Assembly: GCA_018970215.1 (NCBI GenBank)
Contig: JAGWWX010000002.1
Coordinates: 1 to 64,000 of the forward strand
Reading direction: 5' to 3'
Source of the DNA: Acidobacteriota bacterium
GTDB lineage: Bacteria; Actinomycetota; Acidimicrobiia; Acidimicrobiales; RAAP-2
DNA: 64,000 nt
The notes under the pieces were generated by a model, which searched no databases, had not been told where the DNA came from, and saw nothing but the letters and a program-made list of their open reading frames with translations. The position numbers were made by a program, and so were the translations under genes. Of this stretch, positions 9,056-17,802 are shown piece by piece. Every line of letters starts with the position of its first letter. Within the stretch, counting starts at the first letter, position 1.

Positions 9056-11928
9056 TGTCGATGTTCGAAAGCGCTCACGCCGGACACCTTGCCGCCGACG
9101 TCGAAATTGCGCACGAAGCGGGGTACGCCCGCGGCCATCGACCGAATGCACCCGTCGCCCCCGGGCTCGGCGGTCGTCATATTGTTGATCGATTTAACGA
9201 GAAAATTGGTACACCCATTACTCGAGTCTCACCTTTGTTCGGTGGACCATTCAATGACAGTGGCTACTTGCGGTCGCTATTGGGCAACGCGTATATCGCT
9301 CTGCCAATACTTGCGGCCGTCCTCGGCATCTTGTCGGTCTTTAACACCGGCGGGTTAGCCGTTCCACCGTCACTGACGCTGACTTTGTCTCTGATGGTGA
9401 TCGGAGTTCTCGATGCGTTTGCGGGACTCGTGGGATTTGCCGTCTTTGCACTCGGCGTTATTTTGAGCGGGCATTTCTTCTCTTTGCATTTGCTCACGGC
9501 TCCCGAAGGATCTCAGAGCATCCTGTATGCCTTTACCGGGTTGTTCTCAATTGCACTTCTCTGGTTTATTGCTCCACAATTGGCCGCGAAGATGCGGCCA
9601 ATTGTGGTCGTAGGTGATCAGAAGGGTGTAGCGAGACTCCACCTCATCACTGCGGATCTCTTAGTACTACCTTTCCTGACGATTCTGATTCTCGGCTCAA
9701 TGCCCGCTCTGGCACCGAGCCTGACGGGGGCCTTTAAGCAAGGCCTCGAAGTCAGTATTCAAGAACATCTCAACACAATCAAAATATTTGTGGCTCTGGC
9801 GATGTTTGTTCGAGTTCTTATTGAGCTATTCATTCACCGTCAGTTCGCTCCAGTTGAGCCGACGTACCCCAGTGCTCGTCACCCCTACATCGAACGAACC
9901 TTGAAGATTGGGACGAACATTTTTGCGTTCGTTTTGATTTACGAAGTCATGGGTCTGATGTGGCAGACGGTTGCTGTGTGGATTGCGTATCTCATGACCG
10001 AGAAGATCACGATTCTTGGAGAGCGATTCCTCAAGCCAAGCTCGATTTATCGCTTTGTTCCGAGAAATCTCTTCAAGATTCTGGTTATCTTGATCTTCTC
10101 TCAGTACGCCATGAAGGTATTGAACGGTCGATTTGTGGCCGGTACCGACATTTTGGGTTACCTCGCAATCGCCCTTGCGGTCGTGACGGCCGTCTTTGCA
10201 CTCCTCGAGGGAGCGAATCGAGCGTCGGAGACAGAGGCCCGTGCAGCGGAGGCGCGTGCGACATGGTGGACCCGCACCGCCGGATTCGTTGTGGTGCTCG
10301 CCCTGTTCTTGTTTTCGCAAGATCGCATCCACTTATTTGAGGCGAAACCCTATGCGGAGCCTCATGGAATCTCACTTAGTTTCACAGGCAATACGTACAT
10401 CGCTGATACCGGTAACAATCGGGTCATTCGTATCGGCGTCGATGGCTCTCGCTCAACTCTGGGTGTCAACTTGGACCATCCCACGTCAGTAGCTCCCGAT
10501 CCGTCATCCAGCAAAGAACAGGTCTATATCTCCAACACGGGACGCAATGAACTCCTGCGGGTATCGGTGGGGGCGCAGCAGGCTTTGATACCTGCGCGTT
10601 TCGAGACTCGTTCGTTTGCCATCTCTGATATGCGGCAGAAACCGTTAGGTAATCATCTAAAAGATCCGACAGCCGTGGCCGTCGATACCAAAGGTCGGGT
10701 GTACCTCTGTGACACGGGTAACGGTCGCGTAGTGATGTTCCCGGCTAACGGTGACTCCAGTACTCAGAGTGTTTTTGACGCCGATCTCGAAGAGCCTCGC
10801 GGAGTCTTCACTGACGTATTTGGACATGTTTGGGTGGTTGATTCGGGTACGAAAAAGATCTGGAAGTACACCGTTGATGATGCCGGTCACGCAGTGAGCC
10901 GGACCGAATTTATCCCTGACGTAGATGAGAACGGTCAGCAGATTGAGTTTGACGACCCCACGAGCGTTGCGGTTGACTTAGGGCAAAACGTCTTCGTGGC
11001 CGATGCAGGACATAAGAAGATCTATCAGTTCCAGGCCAATGGAAGAAACGTGGCGGTGGAGGGCGAATTTGACGAGCCGATGTCCCTAGCCGTCAACCTG
11101 TCGGGCCACGCCTACGTGGCCGACGCGCGGACGTCAGAGATTCAGGTCATTACGCCTCTCTACACGCCGCGGCGAATGACGTCAGCGCCCACCGAGCCCG
11201 GTACTGCGGTCGCGTTGGCCGATAACAACACTGCCTATGTCGTCAGTGCGAAGTCGGGCACTCTCGAAAAGCTCACGGATAAGGGTGCGACGACGATTGC
11301 CAGTGGTTTGCGTGCACCACGTGGGGTGGCCGTCAATGCGCTAGGAGAGATCTATGTCTCCGAGAGTGAGACGGGAAAGATATATCGAATTAACGAGCGG
11401 ACCGGCGGAAAGACTGTTATCGCTCAAGGATTGACGGGAGTCGGCGCTCTGTCGGCCGACGGTTACGGTGGTCTCTTCGCGGTGCAGGAAGAGTTCGGCA
11501 ATCTTTTGACGGTGACTCGCGACGGTGTCGTGAAACTGTTGGTGGGCGGTCTCGATCACCCAACTGACTGCATCCAGGACGCGTATGGGTACATCGACGT
11601 CACGCTGGCCGGTCACAAGAAGAGTGACGGCAAAGTCATTCGCTTCGCCCCCGGACAAACAGTGCAGATTGTTCACGACAATCTGCAGCGACCAATTGGA
11701 ATTAGTGCTGACGCCAACGGCAATCTCTTCTACATCGAAGAGGGAACCGATCGCGTATGGGAGTACATGGGCCTCCTCGGTCTGCAGATTGTCTCCGAGC
11801 GCGGCGTGACCACACGTGGGAATCCCTTGGCCTTAGCGTCAGACGGCGACGGCAACGTCTACCTTCTGCAAGACCACCCCAATAGGGTCTATAAGTTCGT
11901 TCTGTCGTATCACGCATCACCGATGTAG
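9055..11928 (+). CDS. Multi-pass membrane protein with C-terminal NHL beta-propeller
   Basis: 957 residues. A cytoplasmic-looking N-terminus of about 75 residues is followed by roughly nine hydrophobic segments up to residue about 425 (for example AYIALPILAAVLGILSVF, IGVLDAFAGLVGFAVFALGV, FVVVLALFLFS). From about residue 435 to the end there is a series of NHL-type repeats, visible as recurring GNTYIADTGNNRVIRI, GRVYLCDTGNGRVVMF and QNVFVADAGHKKIYQF strands: a beta-propeller or two, probably extracytoplasmic. NHL propellers usually bind proteins, glycans or RNA, or act as lyases; no catalytic residues stand out. It overlaps the upstream gene by one base (TAATG), suggesting the low-complexity protein is its partner or substrate. 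Confidence 0.7.
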   Translation: MSMFESAHAGHLAADVEIAHEAGYARGHRPNAPVAPGLGGRHIVDRFNEKIGTPITRVSPLFGGPFNDSGYLRSLLGNAYIALPILAAVLGILSVFNTGGLAVPPSLTLTLSLMVIGVLDAFAGLVGFAVFALGVILSGHFFSLHLLTAPEGSQSILYAFTGLFSIALLWFIAPQLAAKMRPIVVVGDQKGVARLHLITADLLVLPFLTILILGSMPALAPSLTGAFKQGLEVSIQEHLNTIKIFVALAMFVRVLIELFIHRQFAPVEPTYPSARHPYIERTLKIGTNIFAFVLIYEVMGLMWQTVAVWIAYLMTEKITILGERFLKPSSIYRFVPRNLFKILVILIFSQYAMKVLNGRFVAGTDILGYLAIALAVVTAVFALLEGANRASETEARAAEARATWWTRTAGFVVVLALFLFSQDRIHLFEAKPYAEPHGISLSFTGNTYIADTGNNRVIRIGVDGSRSTLGVNLDHPTSVAPDPSSSKEQVYISNTGRNELLRVSVGAQQALIPARFETRSFAISDMRQKPLGNHLKDPTAVAVDTKGRVYLCDTGNGRVVMFPANGDSSTQSVFDADLEEPRGVFTDVFGHVWVVDSGTKKIWKYTVDDAGHAVSRTEFIPDVDENGQQIEFDDPTSVAVDLGQNVFVADAGHKKIYQFQANGRNVAVEGEFDEPMSLAVNLSGHAYVADARTSEIQVITPLYTPRRMTSAPTEPGTAVALADNNTAYVVSAKSGTLEKLTDKGATTIASGLRAPRGVAVNALGEIYVSESETGKIYRINERTGGKTVIAQGLTGVGALSADGYGGLFAVQEEFGNLLTVTRDGVVKLLVGGLDHPTDCIQDAYGYIDVTLAGHKKSDGKVIRFAPGQTVQIVHDNLQRPIGISADANGNLFYIEEGTDRVWEYMGLLGLQIVSERGVTTRGNPLALASDGDGNVYLLQDHPNRVYKFVLSYHASPM

Positions 11929-11955
11929 TGCCCCGTTCTCTTCGAAAGTGACACC

Positions 11956-12975
11956 ATGAATCGCCAAGTCTTGCTGCGGCAACGACCGCAGGGTCTCGTT
12001 AGTGCCTCGACAACCGAATGCGTTAACGGGTCGATACCGGAGTGTTCAGAGGGTCAGGCATTAATCCGCGTCGGGTATCTCTCGATTGACCCCACGATCC
12101 GTACGTGGATGGATGATGCACCGGGTTATCTACCGCCGATTGAAATCGGGGCAGTGATCAGGAGCGCCGGAGCCGGCGTCGTGGTCGAGTCGCACACTTC
12201 GAGGTACAACGTGGGTGACATTGTCATCGGCATGACGGGATGGCAAGAGTGGTGCCTCGCCACTGAAGAGAATAAGTTTTCCGTCGTTCCTCGCGGCATG
12301 GGGTTGGACTTACCAACGGTCATGAATGTTCTGGGTGTGACGGGGATAACCGCGTGGTTTGGAATGACCGACGTCGGGCAGTTGGCCGACGGTGATGTGG
12401 TTGTCGTGTCGGGCGCCGCAGGCGCGACGGGCTCCGTGGCGGGACAAGTGGCCAAAGCTCGCGGCGCCTCTCTGGTCGTGGGTATTGCCGGCGGACCCGA
12501 GAAGTGCACCGAAGTCGTCGAACGGTTCGGATTTGATGCGTGTTTGGACTATCGAGAGCCACACCTCGCTCGCCGGTTACGTGAGATCTGCCCGCGTGGC
12601 GTTGACGTGTACTTCGACAACGTGGGTGGCGAAATTCTTGATGCGGTCTTGCTGAATATTGCCATGAACGGTCGGATTGTTCTGTGCGGCGCCATTTCGC
12701 AGTACAACGACGCGGGCGGCTTTGGCCTGAAGAATCACACCATGATGATTATGCGACGGGCGAGCATGAAAGGATTTATCGTTCTCGACTACGCATCCCG
12801 CTACGCCGAGGCTCAACTCGAACTCGGGGCCATGGTTCTTAACGGTCAACTGGAGCACGCGGAACACCTCGTCGAGGGCCTCGAGAATGCCCCGCAAGCC
12901 CTCAACCTGCTGTTTTCAGGCGGGAATCACGGCAAGACATTGGTCGTCGTTGATTCATCGGTTGCACTGACGTAA
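11956..12975 (+). CDS. NADP-dependent medium-chain reductase, CurA/LTB4DH type
   Basis: 339 residues of the zinc-free medium-chain dehydrogenase/reductase family that reduces activated alkenes (curcumin reductase, 15-oxoprostaglandin reductase). Visible features are the SIDPTIRTWM motif of this subfamily, the GVTGITAWFGM hinge, the dinucleotide-binding VSGAAGATGSVAGQVAKARG, and the conserved VDVYFDNVGGEILDAVL. No zinc-ligand cysteines are present, as expected. Substrate unknown. It begins 27 bases after the NHL gene and is followed after three bases by an MFS carrier, so transport and reduction of one compound is possible. Confidence 0.88.
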   Translation: MNRQVLLRQRPQGLVSASTTECVNGSIPECSEGQALIRVGYLSIDPTIRTWMDDAPGYLPPIEIGAVIRSAGAGVVVESHTSRYNVGDIVIGMTGWQEWCLATEENKFSVVPRGMGLDLPTVMNVLGVTGITAWFGMTDVGQLADGDVVVVSGAAGATGSVAGQVAKARGASLVVGIAGGPEKCTEVVERFGFDACLDYREPHLARRLREICPRGVDVYFDNVGGEILDAVLLNIAMNGRIVLCGAISQYNDAGGFGLKNHTMMIMRRASMKGFIVLDYASRYAEAQLELGAMVLNGQLEHAEHLVEGLENAPQALNLLFSGGNHGKTLVVVDSSVALT

Positions 12976-12978
12976 CTC

Positions 12979-14199
12979 GTGCGATCAGATCGAAAAACAC
13001 ACGCGATTATGGTCGCCGTGGCCGTGGCTGCCGCATTCGGTCAGTTTGGGGCCATCTCCTCACTTGGCGATGTTGCCAAGCACTTCGCGCACTTTCACGA
13101 GACTCGTTCCCTGCAGTCACAAGTGGGAATATCAACCACCATGCTTGGAACGGGACTGGCGGCCTTGCGACTGGCGTCACTGGCCGCATTGCCCCTCAGC
13201 GCTCTGGCTGACCGACACGGTCGAACGCGAATTCTTCGTCGTATTGTGACCCTCGGACTGTTGTTCACCGCGCTGGCGGCTTTCAGCCCCGGCTACTGGT
13301 GGTTCGTTTTCCTTTTCGCCTGTGCACGTCCGCTCCTGAGTGCCACCAACTCTCTCATTCAGGTGATTGTCACCGAGACCAGCTCTGATCGCAATCGAGT
13401 ACATCGTCTGGCGTGGTTGGCGGCCGGCGCGGGGCTGGGGGCGGGGCTATCTGCCGTACTCCACGGCATCGTTCGAGGTGAAAACTCTTTCCGCATTCTC
13501 TTTGCTCTCGCGTTGATTCCCGCAATAGTTCTGTGGCCAACGCTACGAAATGTTCTCGAGACTCACCGTCGCGAGAACAGTGAATCTTTGCCACGACTCG
13601 GTACGGTGAGCGCAGAGTTCCGAGGACGTCTACTCGTTCTTGCCATACTCGCCGTCGTAGTGGCCCTCGTGACGGGACCGGCCAATAGTTTCGCCTTTGT
13701 GTATGGGGAGCGTGTTCTTCATATCCCACCGAGCCGTGTGGCCGTTGTCGTCGCGTCATCGTCTCTTCTCGGACTCGCTGGTCTGGTGGCGAGCCGGTGG
13801 AGCGCGGAGAGATTTGGCCGCCGTCACACGGTGGTTGTGGGTGCCTTCGCCACGGCCGCCACGTCGACGTTGGCGTACTTCGGCGGCGAAACACTCTTCA
13901 CGACCGGCTACCTGTTGGGTGTGGCCGCTGCGGCCTTTCTCGCGCCCGCTGCGAGCGCGTTGACGACTGAGTCCTTCCCTCGCGCGTATCGTGCGACGGC
14001 GGCAGGGTGGGTTGTCGTCAGTGGCGTTGCGGGGGCGACACTGGGGCTCTTTATATTTGGCGCCGTCGGCGACGCAGTGAACACCTTCGGGCCATCGGCG
14101 TTGCGTATTCCTAGTCTCGTGACCTTCTTGCCGTTCCTGCCACTTGTCCTTTTGGTCTACCGATTGCCCGAAACGCGCGACTCGTCACTGATGGATTAA
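12979..14199 (+). CDS. Major facilitator superfamily transporter
   Basis: 406 residues with about 12 hydrophobic helices. The loop between helices 2 and 3 carries the MFS pattern in degenerate form (ALADRHGRTRILRR, residues about 75-88), and the second half repeats it as ASRWSAERFGRRHT. GTG 12979 is three bases after the preceding stop, so translation is coupled to the CurA-like reductase. The substrate is not predictable. It overlaps the convergent EEP nuclease gene by four bases. Confidence 0.82.
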   Translation: MRSDRKTHAIMVAVAVAAAFGQFGAISSLGDVAKHFAHFHETRSLQSQVGISTTMLGTGLAALRLASLAALPLSALADRHGRTRILRRIVTLGLLFTALAAFSPGYWWFVFLFACARPLLSATNSLIQVIVTETSSDRNRVHRLAWLAAGAGLGAGLSAVLHGIVRGENSFRILFALALIPAIVLWPTLRNVLETHRRENSESLPRLGTVSAEFRGRLLVLAILAVVVALVTGPANSFAFVYGERVLHIPPSRVAVVVASSSLLGLAGLVASRWSAERFGRRHTVVVGAFATAATSTLAYFGGETLFTTGYLLGVAAAAFLAPAASALTTESFPRAYRATAAGWVVVSGVAGATLGLFIFGAVGDAVNTFGPSALRIPSLVTFLPFLPLVLLVYRLPETRDSSLMD

Positions 14200-14990
14200 G
14201 CCTCGAGGTTGACAACGAGGGCGCGGTGATCACTTCCAGTCACGGTTGAACTTGTGTCCCCGACGCTCCACGGTCCCCGCAACAAGATGTGATCAATCTG
14301 CGAGTGTGGTCGCCACGCCGGCCACGTTTTGCGTCGCACGGCGCTCCGCCAACCCGGAAGGACGGTACGAAGGAGAGGTCGCCAACAGTTGAAATCACCC
14401 GCGAGTATGACCCTGCGACCGTGAAGCTGAAGGCGTAGCTGTTGGCTGAGATGACGATAGTGACGTAACGAACCGTGACTGAGGTGGGGGCCGTGGACCG
14501 CGATGACGGTGAACAGTTCGCCGTCATCTCCCCGGAGATCGGCCATAAGGACGCTGCGTCGAACCTTGTCGCGACGAAGTTGCGGAACGGGGAGCCGTTC
14601 CACGCGATCTACTGCGTAACGAGTAAAGATGCCGAATCCCCAGTCACCGTCGTCCCCACCGGGACGGTGGTCGTACTCCCGCTGTCGTCGAGCCGAGAGT
14701 GGACGCTGTGACGAAAAGTAGAGACCCTCATCGCCCGTGAGGAGCCCAAGGCGAGGTTCCCAGCCCGCCCCAGGACGCCCTTCGCGAAATCGCCGCGCTC
14801 GACCAAGCGGCTCAAATCCGACGCAGGTGAGACCGGAGGACTCGATGCGGCTGACGTGGTCCTCGCTACTTCGCCACAGCTCTTGGACGAAGAGTAGGTC
14901 GGGCTGGAGCGCCAGAACACATTTCAGCGCGTCGGTGGGACGTCCGTAGCCATCCACGTCGGCGTGGATATTGGCCGTCACAACGCGCAC
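14196..14990 (-). CDS. Endonuclease/exonuclease/phosphatase family protein
   Basis: 264 residues of the EEP fold (DNase I, exonuclease III, inositol polyphosphate phosphatase). The metal and catalytic motifs are in order: VVTANIHAD, LLFVQELW (metal-binding Glu), VIAVHGPHLSHG, VILAGDFNCW, SQIDHILLRG and the terminal GSDHRALVVNL. There is no signal peptide. The substrate may be nucleic acid or a phosphate ester. GTG 14990 is set by the -10 element six bases upstream; the region to the right is shared with the divergent PhzF-like gene. Confidence 0.82.
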   Translation of the reverse strand: MRVVTANIHADVDGYGRPTDALKCVLALQPDLLFVQELWRSSEDHVSRIESSGLTCVGFEPLGRARRFREGRPGAGWEPRLGLLTGDEGLYFSSQRPLSARRQREYDHRPGGDDGDWGFGIFTRYAVDRVERLPVPQLRRDKVRRSVLMADLRGDDGELFTVIAVHGPHLSHGSLRHYRHLSQQLRLQLHGRRVILAGDFNCWRPLLRTVLPGWRSAVRRKTWPAWRPHSQIDHILLRGPWSVGDTSSTVTGSDHRALVVNLEA

Positions 14991-14996
14991 TATCTC

Positions 14997-15002
14997 ACCC
15001 TA
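14997..15002 (-). promoter_or_regulatory. -10 element for the EEP nuclease gene
   Basis: TAGGGT on the minus strand, then six bases and GTG 14990. Confidence 0.55.
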
Positions 15003-15047
15003 CGCCCGTGAACGAGCACGTTGTGGCAATCTTGTTACGTGGACTCT

Positions 15048-15845
15048 GTGGGATCAACGTTTGGACACCGACTGTGGTGGGTCGACGCCTTTACTGACGA
15101 TTCCGCGCGTGGTAATCCGGCGGTGGTCGTTCTTCTTGAGCGTCCGATGTCTGATAGCGAACTCCAGCAGATTGCCTTTGAGCTCGGTGTTTCCGAAACT
15201 GCGTTTGTACGTCGGGTAGGTGACACCTGGCAACTCCGGTGGTTTACCCCCACCGTTGAGGTAGAACTCTGCGGTCACGCCACGTTGGCCACCTTGCACG
15301 TACTTCTTACTGAACTTGGAGTCCCCGGCGGCGAGTTCTACTTTCACACCCGAGCCGGCACACTGTCGGGTCGGCGCCTCGGACAAGGACTTCTTGCCGT
15401 GGATCTTCCCCGTCAGCATCTCGAGCCGCTAGAGACGTCGATTCTCAATGGTGCGCTTGGTGATGTCAGCGAGGTGTACGCCGCGGGCGCCCAAAGCGTC
15501 GTCGCGGTCGTGAAGGACTATGACACGCTGTGTGGTCTTCTCGTCGATCCGATGTCGCTTTTCTTGGTACCCGGCTCGCTGGTCATCGCCGTGTGCGAAG
15601 GTGCGCCACAGGCCGACGTGGCAATCCGAGTTTTCGCGCCACGCTTGGGAGTGGCGGAAGATCCCGTGACCGGCTCTGCCCTGTGCGCCGTGGCGCCGTG
15701 GTGGGCAAGCCGAACGGGCATGCCGACCGTATCGGTCCGTCAGGCGTCGGCCCGAGGGGGGATGATGTACGCGCGTCTTTTCGAGAAAAATGTGGAAGTC
15801 GCGGGCTACGCCCGTACCTTCTTCGGCGGAGATCTCCGCGCGTAA
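15048..15845 (+). CDS. PhzF-family isomerase/epimerase
   Basis: 265 residues. The N-terminus LWWVDAFTDDSARGNPAVVV matches the family pattern in which a Glu or Asp in the next turn is catalytic. It is followed by VSETAFV, the RWFTPTVEVELCGHATLA signature, and the C-terminal AEDPVTGSALCAVAPWW and GGMMYAR segments. These repeat-fold enzymes isomerise small anionic metabolites; the physiological substrate is mostly unknown outside phenazine synthesis. GTG 15048 gives the usual N-terminus; GTG 15039 and TTG 15021 are alternatives. No phenazine genes are near. Confidence 0.85.
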   Translation: MGSTFGHRLWWVDAFTDDSARGNPAVVVLLERPMSDSELQQIAFELGVSETAFVRRVGDTWQLRWFTPTVEVELCGHATLATLHVLLTELGVPGGEFYFHTRAGTLSGRRLGQGLLAVDLPRQHLEPLETSILNGALGDVSEVYAAGAQSVVAVVKDYDTLCGLLVDPMSLFLVPGSLVIAVCEGAPQADVAIRVFAPRLGVAEDPVTGSALCAVAPWWASRTGMPTVSVRQASARGGMMYARLFEKNVEVAGYARTFFGGDLRA

Positions 15846-15865
15846 ATTCCTGCGAAACTGACCCT

Positions 15866-16582
15866 GTGGAACCACTCCAAGGTCTTCGAGAGCTTGCGAC
15901 TATCGATCGCTCGATGGCCGAGCTTTTGTACCAACGTGAGCACCTGCCAGAGCACGACGAGTTGCGGGACATTGACAGCCACGTTGCATCCCTCGGAAAA
16001 GAGTTTGGAGAAATAGATGTCGTTCGACGACCATTGAAAGAGCGTCGCGACGAAATTGAGTCGATAGTGCACCAACAACGCGACCGTCGTGACGAACTCG
16101 CAAAACGACTCGCTGTCGCAACGGGTGGCGGCAAAGAGCTAGAAGCGATGGCGGGAGAGATTGCACATCTTGACGCGAGTATCGACACTTTAGAAACTGA
16201 AGAGCTTGAAATTATGTTGCAACTTGAGCCACTTGACGAATCGGTTCAACGTATTAAACGCGACGCCGCAGCAGCGTCGCAGCGTCGCGAGTCACTGGGT
16301 GCGGAGATTACCGACGCTCAAACGAGATGCACCACGGATATCGCTGCGCTCCAGGCGACACGTGGGGAAATTGTTTCGTACATTCCTGACTCGGTCGTTC
16401 GTCTCTACCAGCAGATTCTGGCCAAGGTCCACGACGTCGCTGCCGTCGAGCTGGTTGACGGTGTGTGTGGTGGCTGCCGGATTGCCGGGGTAGCGATGGA
16501 TATTGGCCGTTGGCGATCGTCGAATCTCGACAGTCTGGTGACCTGTCCGGAATGCACCCGTATTTGGATTCCGGCGTCGTGA
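15866..16582 (+). CDS. Coiled-coil zinc-ribbon protein
   Basis: 238 residues, beginning VEPLQGLRELATIDRSMAEL from GTG 15866. Residues about 20-170 form a long antiparallel coiled coil rich in Glu, Arg and Gln. The C-terminus holds a C4 zinc ribbon: VCGGCRIAG and VTCPECTRIW. This is the widespread CT398-like/DUF164 architecture, thought to act as an adaptor in nucleic-acid or flagellar contexts. Family knowledge places it in actinobacteria beside RNase H or phosphatase genes, as here, where it overlaps the histidine phosphatase by four bases (GTGA). Confidence 0.85.
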   Translation: MEPLQGLRELATIDRSMAELLYQREHLPEHDELRDIDSHVASLGKEFGEIDVVRRPLKERRDEIESIVHQQRDRRDELAKRLAVATGGGKELEAMAGEIAHLDASIDTLETEELEIMLQLEPLDESVQRIKRDAAAASQRRESLGAEITDAQTRCTTDIAALQATRGEIVSYIPDSVVRLYQQILAKVHDVAAVELVDGVCGGCRIAGVAMDIGRWRSSNLDSLVTCPECTRIWIPAS

Positions 16583-17163
16583 TCTTGCTTATCCGCCATG
16601 GTCAGTCGACGGCAAATCGTGATGGGCTCCTCGTGGGTCGTAGTGACGTCGAACTGACGGAGGTTGGTGAGTCGCAGGCGCAGGCTCTCGTGGGCCGTTT
16701 GGGCACTGTCCGTGTGGCTCTCACGTCCCCGTTGAGGAGGGCAGTACGCACCGCCGAACTCGCTCTACCTGGCGCGGAAATTACTGAAGAACCTGCATTT
16801 ATAGAAATGCACTACGGGGAACTCGAAGGCCAGCCACTCGCACAGGTGGGACGGGTCACGTGGCAGTCATTACAAGAAAATCACGAGTGGCGAGTTCCCG
16901 GAGGAGAATCCATGGCCGACGTCGATTCTCGTGTCCACGGTCGACTGAATGAAATTTTTCGTGACACGGCCACTCTTGTGGCGAGTCCCGACGAGCACCT
17001 CGCGATCTTCTCTCACGTATCTCCCGTGAAGTCAGCGGTGGCGTGGGCGCTCGGTGTTCACGGGGGCGTAGCGTGGCGGCTTCGCCTCGATAATGCGACC
17101 GTGACTGCCATTGGGGCGGTGGGGGACAGACCGACACTCTTGAGGTACAACGAGCGGCGCTGA
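16579..17163 (+). CDS. Histidine phosphatase (phosphoglycerate mutase-like)
   Basis: 194 residues. LIRHGQSTAN at residues 4-13 holds the phospho-accepting His7. TSPLRRAVRTAE supplies the second phosphate-binding Arg, EMHYGELEG the acid, and FSHVSPVKSA the second His. It is the size of cobalamin-pathway or acid phosphatases of this branch (CobC/PhoE-like), and no cobalamin genes are nearby. GTG 16579 overlaps the stop of the zinc-ribbon gene by four bases, so the two are translationally coupled. Confidence 0.88.
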   Translation: MILLIRHGQSTANRDGLLVGRSDVELTEVGESQAQALVGRLGTVRVALTSPLRRAVRTAELALPGAEITEEPAFIEMHYGELEGQPLAQVGRVTWQSLQENHEWRVPGGESMADVDSRVHGRLNEIFRDTATLVASPDEHLAIFSHVSPVKSAVAWALGVHGGVAWRLRLDNATVTAIGAVGDRPTLLRYNERR

Positions 17164-17181
17164 GGCGGCCAAACTAGGGGC

Positions 17182-17802
17182 ATGAATGACGCCATCCCTA
17201 CTCATCGAAGAACCATTGTCATTGAGTCGTTTGACTCGGATGAATCTTTCGAGATTGTCGCTTCACTGCAAGACGAACGACCGTGGGCCGATGGCGAAGA
17301 TTTGGTGAGCGACGTTCATCGGATGTCACTTCGAATGTTGATTGACCGTGCCACGCTCACGGTCACGGACGTGAACGCCAGCATGGAACGTACACCTCAT
17401 GCGGAGTGCACCGCGATTGAACCTGCGTTTCGTTCACTCATCGGCGTGTCCGTTACGCGAGGATTTAATAAGGAAGTTTCCGAACGAGTGGGTCGCCAGC
17501 GCGGTTGCACCCACTTAGATTTTTTGGCGAAAGCCATTGGGCCCGCCGTGATTCAGACGATGGCCTCAGCCTCATCCCGGCGGGCTGGACTCGCGGGGAT
17601 TGGACGCACCGTGAGCCAAGACACAGGCGGATGGTTACGCAATACCTGTCATCTCTGGGCGGAGGGCGGAATTGGCCTCACGAAAATCTCGGAAGGGTGG
17701 CGACCGGGTGTCGACGGCTACCCCGCTCGCTCGCTCGTTGAGATGCGACGGCGTCGAGCGTCTTCAGTGAGCTTCGATGAAGTTGACGAGGACCGTGCCT
17801 AA
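17182..17802 (+). CDS. DUF2889 protein
   Basis: 206 residues with the features of DUF2889: an N-terminal THRRTIVIESFDSD, the central DVHRMSLRMLIDR, and GVSVTRGFNKEVSERVGRQRGCTHL, where the Cys and His could bind metal. The biochemical role is not established; family members often occur near aromatic or steroid degradation genes. The last 39 bases overlap the convergent haloalkane dehalogenase gene. Confidence 0.8.
   Translation: MNDAIPTHRRTIVIESFDSDESFEIVASLQDERPWADGEDLVSDVHRMSLRMLIDRATLTVTDVNASMERTPHAECTAIEPAFRSLIGVSVTRGFNKEVSERVGRQRGCTHLDFLAKAIGPAVIQTMASASSRRAGLAGIGRTVSQDTGGWLRNTCHLWAEGGIGLTKISEGWRPGVDGYPARSLVEMRRRRASSVSFDEVDEDRA

Noticed and set aside
7911-9188. A long Arg/His/Leu-rich open frame on the plus strand inside the low-complexity region
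   Set aside because: It is the second frame of the Ala, Pro-Thr-Ala and Gly-Ser repeats; repeats of three-base multiples keep all frames open. The frame used at 7028-9055 has the signal peptide and folded domain.
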